Shown here: piece after piece, positions 1 to 7,525 of the stretch
Layout: every line of letters starts with the position of its first letter
Numbering within the stretch: position 1 is the stretch's first letter
Assembly (NCBI GenBank): GCA_035291605.1
Contig: DATDRS010000199.1
Location: 1 to 17,663, forward strand
Origin: DATDRS01 sp035291605
GTDB taxonomy: Bacteria > Chloroflexota > Anaerolineae > Anaerolineales > UBA6663
Direction: 5' to 3'
Length of the DNA: 17,663 nt
The notes under the pieces: generated by a model
Database searches by the model: none
Seen by the model: the letters and a program-made list of their open reading frames with translations, nothing else
Told to the model about the DNA's origin: nothing
Program-made: the position numbers and the translations under genes

Positions 1-890
1 TTCTGCACCATGGCGATGAACGAGCCGTAGACCACGTTGACCACCGTGAGCAGGACGATCCACGGCATGTGGAAGCGCGCTCCCTCGGGCAGGAGCATAA
101 TCCCGACGCGCAGGGACGCGAACGCGCCCAATTTCATCAGCACCCCCGCGTGGAACATCGAAACCGCCGTCGGCGCGGCCACGTGGCCGTCGGGCGACCA
201 GCTGTGAAAGGGGAAGATGCCGCCCAGCACCGCAAAGCCGAAGAACACGATCGGGAACCAGAAGCGCTGGAACTCGACCGAGAAGTTCGCCTTCTCCAGC
301 GCCAGCATATCAAAGGTGCCGAGGCCGGAGACGTAGTACATCGCCAGCGCGCCGACGAGCGAGAACACCGAGCCGATGAACAGGTACAGCGTGAGCTTCA
401 TCGCCGCGTACTCGCGCGTGACCTGCCAGCCCCAGATGGCGATGAGCAGGTACATGGGGAACACGGCGATCTCGTAGAAGAAGAACAGGCCGAACAGGTC
501 CAGCGCGACGAACACGCCGAACACGCCCGTGGCGAGGATGAACAGGAAGGCGAAGAACTCGCGCGGGCGGTCGTCAATGCCCCACGAGATGAGCACGCCC
601 GTGAGCATGACGACGGCGGTGAGCAGCACCAGCGGCGCGCTCATCCCGTCCACGCCCACGTGGTACGAGATGCCGAACTGCGGCACCCAGGCGAACTTCT
701 CGACGAACTGATAGCCGCCCAGCGACTGGTCATAGGCGAGGTACACGTACACCGCCAGGAGGGTCGCGAAGATGCCCGCGGCCAGCGCGGTGGCGCGCAC
801 CTCGGTCTTGCGCTCGCCGGGCATCATCAAGATCAGCAGACTGGCGACCGCCGGAGTAAAGGTGATGACGGAGAGGAAGGGGAAATTCAT
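1..890 (-). CDS. nuoM2: second NuoM-like antiporter subunit of complex I (partial; 3' end outside window)
   Basis: This is the N-terminal 296 residues of a membrane antiporter-like subunit of respiratory complex I (Mrp family); the C-terminal part lies beyond the left edge. The ATG at 888-890 is 3 bases after the stop of the preceding nuoM, so the genes are probably translationally coupled. Visible NuoM hallmarks are YHVGVDGMSAPL (residues 76-87), the TM5 segment FYEIAVFPMYLLIAIWG with Glu140, PFHSWSPDGH (227-236), and GVLMKLGAF with Lys253. The TM7 lysine that aligns with E. coli NuoM Lys234 (Lys232 of the neighbouring NuoM) is Leu222 here, which is unusual for a proton-pumping subunit. It is clearly a paralogue of the upstream gene and not NuoN, which would be expected next, outside the window. 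The family call is secure; how it pumps, if at all, is inference. Confidence 0.9.
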   Translation of the reverse strand, partial: MNFPFLSVITFTPAVASLLILMMPGERKTEVRATALAAGIFATLLAVYVYLAYDQSLGGYQFVEKFAWVPQFGISYHVGVDGMSAPLVLLTAVVMLTGVLISWGIDDRPREFFAFLFILATGVFGVFVALDLFGLFFFYEIAVFPMYLLIAIWGWQVTREYAAMKLTLYLFIGSVFSLVGALAMYYVSGLGTFDMLALEKANFSVEFQRFWFPIVFFGFAVLGGIFPFHSWSPDGHVAAPTAVSMFHAGVLMKLGAFASLRVGIMLLPEGARFHMPWIVLLTVVNVVYGSFIAMVQ

Positions 891-893
891 ATT

Positions 894-2417
894 TTATCCC
901 ATCATGCGCGTAATGGCCGCGTTGATCACGCTCACCAGCCAGGCCGGCCACACGCCAATGACGAGCATCAGCGCCAGGAGCGGGGCGATGGCAATGACTT
1001 CGCGGCGCGAGATTTCCAGCCTGTGCCCGGCCCAGCGCTGGTTCACCGGGCCGTGCAGGACCTTCTGGATCCCCTTGAGGATGTACGCGCCGGTCATCAG
1101 CAGGCCGAGCATCCCGATAGCGGTGATGACGGTGTACACCGGCCACGCGCCGCGCACGACCATGAACTCGGAGACAAAGCCGTTGAGGCCGGGCAGGCCG
1201 AGCGAGGCCATGCTGGTGAAGATCAAAATGCCGCCGTAGACCGGCGCAAGCGGGAACAACCCGCCGAAGTCGTTCAGGTTGCGGGTATGCGTGCGGTCGT
1301 AGATCACGCCGACGAGCAGGAACATGCCCGCCGAGCTCAGGCCGTGGTTGAACATCTGCAGGACCGCGCCGTTCGCGGCCATGATGGCGTGGCCCTTGAA
1401 AATCTCGGAGTCGCGCGCCACTGCCGCCACCGCGATCCCCAGCACGACGAAGCCCATGTGGCCCACCGAGGAATAGGCGACCAGCCGCTTGAAGTCGGTT
1501 TGGCCAAAGGAGGCGAGCGCGCCGGCCACAATCGCCATCAGCGCGAGGAAGGCCAGCGCCCCGGCGTAGAACTTGGCTTCCGCAGGATACAGCGGGAGCA
1601 CGAGGCGCAGGAAACCGTACGCGCCGAGCTTGAGCAGCACGCCCGCGAGGATCATCGAACCGGCGGTCGGGGCCTCGGTGTGCGCGTCGGGCAGCCAGGT
1701 ATGGAACGGCCAGACGGGGACTTTGATCGCGAACGCAATCGTGAACGCCCAGAAGGCGGCCGCGCGGATGGTCGTGGCCGGGATGCCGTAGATCGCGCCG
1801 GCAAAAGTGGGCCACTTCTCAATCGCGTTCAGCATGTCGAACGAGCCGAGCGTGATGCCGATAGTCTGGATCGCCAGCAGCAGGCCGAGCGAGCCGGCCA
1901 TGGTGTAGATGAAGAATTTGAAGGACGCATACTGGCGGTTCGCGCTCCCCCAGATGTTGATGAGGAAGTACATGGGGATGAGGCCCGCTTCCCAGAAGAG
2001 GAAGAACAGGATCAGGTCGAGCGTCATGAACACGCCGAACATGCCCGTCCCCAGCAGCAGGAACAAGGCCATGTAGGCCTTCACCTTCTCGGTGATGCTG
2101 AAGGAAAAGAGCACCGCCAGCGGCATGAGGATGGCCGTGAGCAGGATCATCGCGACGCTGATCCCATCTACGCCGAGGTGGTAGGACGAATTAATCACCG
2201 TAAACCACGGGGCCTGCTCGACAAACTGGAAACCTGCCGCATGGGAGTCGAAGCGCGTCCACAGGACGAGCGACAAGCCCAGCGGGAAGAGCGTGGTGAT
2301 GAGCGCCACCCAGCGGATCGCGCCGACCTGATCTTTGGGCAGGAGGGTGATGATCACCGCCCCCGCGACGGGGATGAACAAAATCAGGCTGAGAAGGTGG
2401 TCAATGATGAAGTCCAT
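894..2417 (-). CDS. nuoM: NADH-quinone oxidoreductase subunit M
   Basis: A complete 507-residue antiporter-like membrane subunit of complex I, which couples quinone reduction to proton translocation. All key NuoM residues are visible: Glu143 in FWEAGLIPMYFLINIWG (TM5), Lys232 in AFAIKVPVWPFHTWLPDAH (TM7), and Lys263 in AGVLLKLGAYG (TM8 region). The length matches the family (about 500 residues). The start ATG at 2415-2417 has a purine-rich AGGGA a few bases upstream and sits 11 bases after the nuoL stop. The next gene, a divergent second NuoM, begins 3 bases after this stop. This copy looks like the canonical pumping NuoM, in contrast to the downstream paralogue. Confidence 0.97.
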   Translation of the reverse strand: MDFIIDHLLSLILFIPVAGAVIITLLPKDQVGAIRWVALITTLFPLGLSLVLWTRFDSHAAGFQFVEQAPWFTVINSSYHLGVDGISVAMILLTAILMPLAVLFSFSITEKVKAYMALFLLLGTGMFGVFMTLDLILFFLFWEAGLIPMYFLINIWGSANRQYASFKFFIYTMAGSLGLLLAIQTIGITLGSFDMLNAIEKWPTFAGAIYGIPATTIRAAAFWAFTIAFAIKVPVWPFHTWLPDAHTEAPTAGSMILAGVLLKLGAYGFLRLVLPLYPAEAKFYAGALAFLALMAIVAGALASFGQTDFKRLVAYSSVGHMGFVVLGIAVAAVARDSEIFKGHAIMAANGAVLQMFNHGLSSAGMFLLVGVIYDRTHTRNLNDFGGLFPLAPVYGGILIFTSMASLGLPGLNGFVSEFMVVRGAWPVYTVITAIGMLGLLMTGAYILKGIQKVLHGPVNQRWAGHRLEISRREVIAIAPLLALMLVIGVWPAWLVSVINAAITRMMG

Positions 2418-2428
2418 GGATCAATTCC

Positions 2429-4684
2429 CTAGCGACCAAGTCCGGGCATGAACATGACCACGCCCAGCGCAATCACAATCGCCATCACGACAATCAGGTA
2501 CTGCTGCACTTTGCCGGTCTGGATGACGCGGAAGTTGCGCCCGAACCGTTTGACGACCTCGGCCACCAGGTCGCCGAAGCCGTTGACCACCGGGGCGTCG
2601 AAGTAGTTGCGGAAGATGTCGCCCAGGCGCAGGGCCACGCGCCCGATGAGGTGCAGCGTCCCGTCAATGAGGCCCCGATCCACGACCGCCGAGACGAGCG
2701 TCTCCGAGAGCCAGATGGTCGGGCGGACGAACAGGAACTGGTAGAGGTTGTCCCGGTATTCGCCGGTGGCCTCGTCCCGGTACTTGCCCGTGTCGAGGTA
2801 ATACTTGTTCTTGAGCAGGGTGTAGATCGGGCCAAGCGGCGCTTCGAGCGGATCCCTGGCGCCCGCGCGGATGTCGCGGTAGACCCACCAGCCGAGGAGC
2901 AGGCCGCCGAGCGCGACGACGAGCGAGGTCGCCAGCGGGACGACGTCGAAGGCCTCCGCCGGGGGATGCTCCAGCAGCGCGCCGCCGACGAACTCGTGGA
3001 ACCAGTTGGCGGTGAAGCCCAGCGCGTGCGGCAGCCCGCCGAGGCCAGGGAAGCTCTCCGGGATGCCGGCCCACCCGGCGGTCACGGCGAAGAACGCCAA
3101 CACGACGAGCGCAAACAGCATCCAGCGGAAGATGGGATCAGACTCGCTCGCGTGCTCGGCTGCTTGGGTGCGTGGCTCGCCCAGGAAGGTCAGGCTGATC
3201 TGGCGCATGGTGTAGAACGCGGTGAGGAACGCGGCTGCCGCGAGCGTGAAGAAGACGACGACGTAGCCGCCCTCCCACGCGCCGCCGAGGATCGCGTCCT
3301 TCGACCAGAACCCGGCGGTGACGAACGGGAAACCCGCGAGCGCCAATCCGCCGATGAGGAACGTCCAGAACGTGAGCGGCATCTTCGCGCGCAGGCCGCC
3401 CATGTTGCGCATGTCCTGCGGGTCAAGGCCTTCGGCGTGCGCATGATGCATGCCATGCTCGACGCCGTGGATGACCGAGCCGGAGCCGAGGAAGAGCAGC
3501 GCCTTGAAGAAGGCGTGCGTCACCAGGTGGAACGCCGCCGCGATGTACGCGCCGACGCCGAGCGCGGCGATCATGTAGCCGAGCTGCGAGATCGTGGAGT
3601 AGGCCAGCACTTTTTTGACGTCGTTCTGCGCGACGGCGATAGTCGCGGCAAAGAGCGCGGTGAACGCGCCGATGAAGGCCATGGCCCACATAGGGGCGGT
3701 GAGCGGGTCGCCGTGATGCCAGCCCGCCGAGAGCAGCGGAAACAGGCGGATCATCGCGTAGACGCCGGCGGACACCATCGTGGCCGCGTGGATCATCGCG
3801 CTGACCGGCGTCGGGCCTTCCATCGCATCCGGCAGCCACATGTGGAGCGGGAACTGAGCGGATTTGCCGACCGCCCCGGCGAACAACAGCAGCCCGGCCA
3901 GCCCCGCGACCGAGAGGCCCACAATGTACGACGGCGTCGCGGCGAGTTTCGTCAACATCTCGCCTTCGTGCGCGTACATGATCTCACGGAACGAGAGCGT
4001 GCCGGTCTGCGCGTACAGGTACACGATGCCGAGGAGCATGAGCACGTCGCCGACGCGGGTGGTCATGAAGGCCTTCACCGCCGCCTGGCGCGGGGTAATC
4101 TGGTGCGGGCTTTCGTACTGCCGCGCGTACCAGAAACCGATGAGCAGGTACGAGCACAGGCCCATGATCTCCCAGCCGACGAAGAGCAGGACCAGGTTGT
4201 CGGCCACGCACAACAGCAGCATCCCGAAGGCGAACAGGGAGAGGAAAGCGAAGAAGCGCGAGTACAGCGGCTCGATGCCGTTGTGCGGCGGGTTACCGGG
4301 AAGATCATGCCGAAGGTCGCGCGGCTTGCCCCAGTTGCCGTAGCCTACGCTGTAGACGAAGATCATGAAGCAGGTCAGCGAGACGAAGAACAGCGTCACG
4401 GAGGTGAGCGGGTCCACGAGCACGCCCATCGCGAGCGCCTCCGTGCCGACCTCCTCTGAGCCGAAGGGGAGCCACGGCACCCAGTTCTCGATGACCGCCT
4501 GGCCGAAGTGCTCGACCTCCAGCGTGCGAAAGAAGATCATCCAACTCATCGCCCACGAGGCGGCAATGGCGACGATGGCGACGGTGTGGCTCAACCCCTT
4601 GCTCCGGTTGGTGAACAGCACGATCAGGAAGAACGCCAGGAGCGGCGGGAGGGGGATGAGCCAGGTCATGAGTTCAGAGGACAT
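2429..4684 (-). CDS. nuoL: NADH-quinone oxidoreductase subunit L with extended lateral helix
   Basis: A 751-residue distal antiporter-like subunit of complex I. Pump residues are present: Glu172 in GWEIMGLCSYLLIGFWY, Lys274 in GAVGKSAQFPLHMWLPDAM, and Lys394 in THAFFKALLFLGSG. After TM15 (about residues 584-603) comes the amphipathic lateral helix HL (about 604-727), then an anchoring final TM (728-748). HL is longer than in ordinary NuoL (E. coli NuoL is about 613 residues in total). One extra stretch lies at about 631-645 (rich in D, E, R, Y). Another of roughly 30 residues lies at about 688-717, between a LIDGTLHLIGR-type segment and IQTGKVQQYL, which usually sit close together. The start ATG at 4682-4684 has CGGAG 6 bases upstream. 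The extension fits the extra NuoM encoded next door. Confidence 0.96.
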   Translation of the reverse strand: MSSELMTWLIPLPPLLAFFLIVLFTNRSKGLSHTVAIVAIAASWAMSWMIFFRTLEVEHFGQAVIENWVPWLPFGSEEVGTEALAMGVLVDPLTSVTLFFVSLTCFMIFVYSVGYGNWGKPRDLRHDLPGNPPHNGIEPLYSRFFAFLSLFAFGMLLLCVADNLVLLFVGWEIMGLCSYLLIGFWYARQYESPHQITPRQAAVKAFMTTRVGDVLMLLGIVYLYAQTGTLSFREIMYAHEGEMLTKLAATPSYIVGLSVAGLAGLLLFAGAVGKSAQFPLHMWLPDAMEGPTPVSAMIHAATMVSAGVYAMIRLFPLLSAGWHHGDPLTAPMWAMAFIGAFTALFAATIAVAQNDVKKVLAYSTISQLGYMIAALGVGAYIAAAFHLVTHAFFKALLFLGSGSVIHGVEHGMHHAHAEGLDPQDMRNMGGLRAKMPLTFWTFLIGGLALAGFPFVTAGFWSKDAILGGAWEGGYVVVFFTLAAAAFLTAFYTMRQISLTFLGEPRTQAAEHASESDPIFRWMLFALVVLAFFAVTAGWAGIPESFPGLGGLPHALGFTANWFHEFVGGALLEHPPAEAFDVVPLATSLVVALGGLLLGWWVYRDIRAGARDPLEAPLGPIYTLLKNKYYLDTGKYRDEATGEYRDNLYQFLFVRPTIWLSETLVSAVVDRGLIDGTLHLIGRVALRLGDIFRNYFDAPVVNGFGDLVAEVVKRFGRNFRVIQTGKVQQYLIVVMAIVIALGVVMFMPGLGR

Positions 4685-4774
4685 AGTTGCTCCGCAAAAC
4701 CATTTCCGATTGGTGATGGCTGATTTCTGACTAACATCCCATCGCCAATCAGCAATCGAGAATCAGCCATCCTT
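4685..4774 (-). repeat. nuoL-nuoK spacer with inverted/iterated repeat
   Basis: The 90-base spacer holds an exact 11-base inverted repeat: GATGGCTGATT at 4715-4725 and AATCAGCCATC at 4761-4771. The loop also iterates the same words (CCAATCAGCAATC at 4745-4757, GATTGG at 4708-4713 on the plus strand). The nuoL ribosome-binding site lies at its nuoL-proximal end. It could fold in the nuo mRNA between nuoK and nuoL. No gene is visible in it. Confidence 0.6.
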
Positions 4775-5083
4775 TTACCATTTCATCAAATCAATCTCTT
4801 CGGCCACGACCGTGTTGCGGCGGCGGTAAATGGAGATGATGAGCGCCAGGCCGACGGCGGCTTCGGCGGCAGCCACCGTGAACACGATGATGGCGAACAT
4901 CTGCCCGGAGGCCAGCGTCGGCGTCAGGTAATGCCAGAAGGCGACGAGATTGATGTTCACGGCATTGAGCATCAACTCGATGCCCATGAGGATCGCGACC
5001 GCGTTCTTGCGCGCGAGCACGCCGTACAGCCCGACGCAGAACACGGCGGCGGCGAGGGTGAGGTACCAAGAGAGGGGAATCAT
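4775..5083 (-). CDS. nuoK: NADH-quinone oxidoreductase subunit K
   Basis: A 102-residue, three-helix complex I membrane subunit (ND4L homologue) at the start of the proton-transfer chain linking the quinone site to the antiporters. The two conserved buried glutamates are present: Glu36 in ILMGIELMLNAVNINLVAF and Glu74 in TVAAAEAAVGLALIISIYRRR. I choose the ATG at 5081-5083 over an in-frame TTG 12 bases upstream, because the TTGGAG around that TTG then becomes a Shine-Dalgarno 6 bases before the ATG, and the length matches the family (about 100 residues). It lies between nuoJ and nuoL in the standard order. Confidence 0.96.
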   Translation of the reverse strand: MIPLSWYLTLAAAVFCVGLYGVLARKNAVAILMGIELMLNAVNINLVAFWHYLTPTLASGQMFAIIVFTVAAAEAAVGLALIISIYRRRNTVVAEEIDLMKW

Positions 5084-5093
5084 TGAGTGCTCC

Positions 5094-5125
5094 AAGTGAT
5101 CACGGTTGACAATTCACGATCACTT
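5094..5125. repeat. nuoJ-nuoK spacer hairpin
   Basis: A perfect 8-base inverted repeat, AAGTGATC (5094-5101) and GATCACTT (5118-5125), separated by 16 bases. It covers the nuoJ stop codon (5120-5122) and ends just before the nuoK ribosome-binding site, so it could affect coupling between the two genes. The loop contains TTGACAATTCAC, which partly reiterates the arms. It is too short and U-poor to be called a terminator. Confidence 0.5.
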
Positions 5126-5620
5126 CCTATCGCCCGCAACCACAATCGAGCCGATGAGCGCGACGAGCAGGAGCACCGAGGCGACTTCGAACGGCAGCAT
5201 GTACTGGTTGGGGTCCACCAGCGCGCGGCCCAGCGTCCGCAGGCTGTCATCGGGCACGCCGGCGGTGGAGAGCGGATACTGCACCTGCGACAAAGTAAAA
5301 ATGAGCGCCGCCAACAGCGCGGCGGCGATGAGCGCGCTCAGCCACCACTGGCGGTTGGTCTGCGGGCCGGTGTCCTGCATCACGCGCCGGGTGAGCATGA
5401 TGGCGAAGATGATCAGGATGGCAATCGCGCCGATATACAGCACCACCTGTACGGCGGCGAGGAAGCCGGCTTCCAGCAGCACGAATAAAACCGCCACCGT
5501 GAACAGGCTGACGATGAGCCAGAGCGCGGCATGCACCAGGTTGCGCGCCGTCACGACCATGAGGGAAGAAATCAGCGTCGCCGCCGCCGTCGCGAGAAAT
5601 ATGATTTGCAGAGAGGTCAT
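5120..5620 (-). CDS. nuoJ: NADH-quinone oxidoreductase subunit J
   Basis: A 166-residue membrane subunit of complex I (ND6 homologue), predicted to have five TM helices. The diagnostic TM3 motif is YIGAIAILIIFAIML (residues 62-76), the helix that forms the pi-bulge near the quinone-to-pump connection. RNLVHAALWLIVSLF (26-40) is also typical. The reading frame stays open upstream into the nuoH-nuoJ spacer, but that part is non-homologous repeat sequence. The ATG at 5618-5620, giving MTSLQIIFLATAA, fits the family; its ribosome-binding site is weak (GGAT, about 6 bases upstream). nuoI, which normally lies between nuoH and nuoJ, is absent. Confidence 0.95.
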   Translation of the reverse strand: MTSLQIIFLATAAATLISSLMVVTARNLVHAALWLIVSLFTVAVLFVLLEAGFLAAVQVVLYIGAIAILIIFAIMLTRRVMQDTGPQTNRQWWLSALIAAALLAALIFTLSQVQYPLSTAGVPDDSLRTLGRALVDPNQYMLPFEVASVLLLVALIGSIVVAGDRK

Positions 5621-5694
5621 GTGCTTATCCGTATGGCGTATCGCGTATTGCGTACTACTCCTACGGCATACGAAATACGCAAGACGCAAACGTT
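5621..5694. repeat. nuoH-nuoJ spacer with GCGTATT-iterated hairpin
   Basis: The whole 74-base spacer between nuoH and nuoJ is made of variants of GCGTATTGCGTA. It forms an imperfect inverted repeat, 5636-5654 against 5669-5687 (16 of 19 positions pair), with a 14-base loop. No coding capacity is apparent and there is no trace of nuoI. Confidence 0.65.
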
Positions 5695-6942
5695 TCAATG
5701 CGCCGGAGCGTGAGCCGGGGCGTGTTCTTCCGCCTGTCCGCCGTGTTCTTCGCCGTGCCCCGCTTCCCCGCCTTCCTCGGCCTGCCGCATGCGTCGCGCC
5801 GATCCGGAGAGGAGCCAGAAAGTGATCCAGCCCAGGAGCAGGTTGGCGAGGAACAACACGCCTGCGCGGAACCACGGCGCCGCCCCCAGCGGGATGAGCT
5901 TGTCGGCCACGATGGTGAAGACCACCGCGCCAAGCGAGACGGGCGTCAGGAACTTCCAGTTCAGGTCGAGCATGTGGTCAATGCGGATGCGCGGCAGCGT
6001 GGCGCGCAACAGGATCACGAAGAAGTACCCTGCAAAGGCCTTGAGCATGAAGTAAATCACCCCCAGAATCGGATACTGTTCCGCAAAGGGGCCGCGCCAG
6101 CCGCCGAGGAACAGGATGGCCGTGAGCGCGCCGACGGTGAAGGCGTGCATGAACTCGGCGACGAAGAACATGGCGAATTTCATGCCGGAGTATTCAATGT
6201 GAAACCCGGCCACGATCTCGGACTCGGCTTCAAGCAGGTCGAACGGCGTGCGGCCTACCTCGGCCACCGAGCTGGCGAAGAAGATGAGCGCGGCGATGGG
6301 CGCGGAGACGATGAACCACACCTCCTGGGCCCGCACGATGTCATTCATTCCCATGCTCCGCGCCAGAATCACGGGCACCAACAGGCTGAGAATCATCGGC
6401 ACTTCGTAAGACACCAGCTGGGCCACCGTGCGGAACGCGCCGAGCAGCGCGTACTTGTTGTTCGACGCCCACCCGCCGAGCATGATGGCGAGCGTGCCGA
6501 GCGAGCCGACGCTGACGATATACAGCGCGCCGACGTTCACGTCCGTGCCAACAATATTGTGCGCGAAGGGGATGACCGCCCATATAGAAATCACCGCGAC
6601 GACCGCCAGGACGGGCGCGATGTTGTAGGCAATCTTATCCGCGCCAATCGGCGTGATGTCTTCCTTGGTCAGCAGTTTGAGCGCGTCCGCAATCGTCTGC
6701 AGGAGTCCCTGCGGGCCCACGCGGTTCGGCCCCATACGGTCCTGCATCCGGGCGACAATCCGCCGCTCGAACCAGATGAGGAACAGGGGGAACACCAGGC
6801 AGAAGGAAGCAACCACAATCACCCCGATCACCATGAGGACGACTCGCGCCGCCGGTTCGGGAATCCCGATCCCGGTCAGCAGGCCGGTCAGCAGGCCCGC
6901 GATAAAACCAATCGGATCACTTAGCAGTTGGGAGAAATCCAT
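5695..6942 (-). CDS. nuoH: NADH-quinone oxidoreductase subunit H with acidic/His-rich C-terminal tail
   Basis: A 415-residue ND1-type subunit that forms the quinone-access chamber of complex I at the junction with the hydrophilic arm. Family signatures are DRMGPNRVGPQGLLQTIADA (around residues 68-87), PFDLLEAESEIVAGFHIEYSG, and a late segment with RATLPRIRIDHMLDLNWKF. Multiple TM helices fill the body. Unlike the roughly 325-residue E. coli protein, it ends in a 32-residue hydrophilic tail (residues 384-415, bases 5698-5793) dominated by Glu, His, Gly and Ala, finishing in an AHAPAHAPAH repeat. The ATG at 6940-6942 has GAGG 6 bases upstream. NuoH contacts NuoB and NuoD, which must be encoded elsewhere. 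Confidence 0.96.
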   Translation of the reverse strand: MDFSQLLSDPIGFIAGLLTGLLTGIGIPEPAARVVLMVIGVIVVASFCLVFPLFLIWFERRIVARMQDRMGPNRVGPQGLLQTIADALKLLTKEDITPIGADKIAYNIAPVLAVVAVISIWAVIPFAHNIVGTDVNVGALYIVSVGSLGTLAIMLGGWASNNKYALLGAFRTVAQLVSYEVPMILSLLVPVILARSMGMNDIVRAQEVWFIVSAPIAALIFFASSVAEVGRTPFDLLEAESEIVAGFHIEYSGMKFAMFFVAEFMHAFTVGALTAILFLGGWRGPFAEQYPILGVIYFMLKAFAGYFFVILLRATLPRIRIDHMLDLNWKFLTPVSLGAVVFTIVADKLIPLGAAPWFRAGVLFLANLLLGWITFWLLSGSARRMRQAEEGGEAGHGEEHGGQAEEHAPAHAPAH

Positions 6943-7026
6943 CTCAGCCTCGAACGGGAAAGTTGCCAGACAACAAAACGCCTACCGTAAAACGATAGGC
7001 GATGCGAAATCCACTCTGCGAATCAG
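6943..7026. repeat. nuoA-nuoH spacer hairpin
   Basis: The 84-base spacer contains a stem-loop of GCCTACCGT (6980-6988) and ACGATAGGC (6992-7000), with a 3-base loop and a single mismatch. Nearby, related words (GCGAAATC and GCGAATCAGC on the plus strand) recur. It lies inside the operon between two co-transcribed genes, so it is more likely an mRNA processing or stability element, or a repeat scar, than a terminator. That role is inference. Confidence 0.55.
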
Positions 7027-7386
7027 CTACACCCACTGGAGCGCGCCTTTGCGCCAGGCATACACGAGCGCCGCCGCCAGGATGAGGATGAAGAACACCA
7101 CCTCGACGACGGCGAACAGCCCCACCTGCCCAAAGGCCACCGCGAAGGGGAAGAGGAAAACCGTCTCCACGTCGAACACCACGAACACGAGGGCGAAGAT
7201 GTAGTACTGCACCTTGAACTGCACCCACGTGTCGCCGACGGTTTCGATGCCGCATTCGTACGCGCTGTTCTTGACGGGATTGCTCTTCTTGGGGCCAAAG
7301 ATCAAACTATTGAGGACAATGGGCGCGCCGGGGAAAATGGCGGCCATGATCAGGAACAAGCCGATGAACGCCCAATCATTCAGCAT
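7027..7386 (-). CDS. nuoA: NADH-quinone oxidoreductase subunit A
   Basis: A 119-residue three-helix membrane subunit of complex I (ND3 homologue). The conserved loop that senses the quinone-site state is present as NSAYECGIETVGD with Cys45, followed by the membrane segment FDVETVFLFPFAVAFG with the buried acids Asp72 and Glu74. The ATG at 7384-7386 is preceded by GGAGAGA, a good ribosome-binding site. It is the first gene of the nuo operon, with a promoter about 60 bases upstream. Its usual partners nuoB, nuoC and nuoD do not follow; nuoH does. Confidence 0.96.
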   Translation of the reverse strand: MLNDWAFIGLFLIMAAIFPGAPIVLNSLIFGPKKSNPVKNSAYECGIETVGDTWVQFKVQYYIFALVFVVFDVETVFLFPFAVAFGQVGLFAVVEVVFFILILAAALVYAWRKGALQWV

Positions 7387-7446
7387 AGTCTCTCCGAGTT
7401 TTGGACCGACGGGGGCAGTCGCTCCACTTTGTGAAGAATGTCGCGG

Positions 7447-7475
7447 AATATAACATGAGTCAAATCAAAAGTCAA
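7447..7475 (-). promoter_or_regulatory. sigma-70-type promoter of the nuo operon
   Basis: On the minus strand, TTGACT (7470-7475) and TATATT (7447-7452) are separated by exactly 17 bases. The predicted start is near 7440, giving a leader of about 54 bases that contains the nuoA ribosome-binding site. The match to consensus is 5 of 6 in each box. It lies back-to-back with the promoter of the plus-strand FemAB-like gene. Confidence 0.7.
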
Positions 7476-7510
7476 AGTAACATAGCCCAAAACTCCTACT
7501 TTTGCCCGCC

Positions 7511-7525
7511 TGCTATAATCGACGC
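7511..7525 (+). promoter_or_regulatory. extended -10 promoter, leaderless-type
   Basis: TGCTATAAT (7511-7519) is a perfect extended -10 element. The ATG of the FemAB-like gene begins 7 bases after its last base, where transcription would be expected to start. No -35 match is seen at the usual distance and no Shine-Dalgarno can fit, so the mRNA is predicted to be leaderless. Confidence 0.6.

Noticed and set aside
69..2432. Very long plus-strand open frame opposite the nuoM genes (787 codons)
   Set aside because: Its translation is Arg/Glu/His/Asp-rich with no domain, and it lies exactly antisense to well-supported NuoM coding sequence; it follows from codon bias in GC-rich DNA.
2651..4459. 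Long plus-strand open frame opposite nuoL (602 codons)
   Set aside because: Same signature of a shadow frame: hydrophilic low-complexity translation antisense to NuoL, with no plausible start signal.
4745..4771. CRISPR-like short repeats in the nuoL-nuoK spacer
   Set aside because: The repeats are degenerate, only a few bases long and without regular spacers; there are no cas genes nearby.
5621..5694. Possible remnant of nuoI between nuoH and nuoJ
   Set aside because: The 74 bases are entirely repeat-derived and contain no CxxCxxC ferredoxin motif in any frame.
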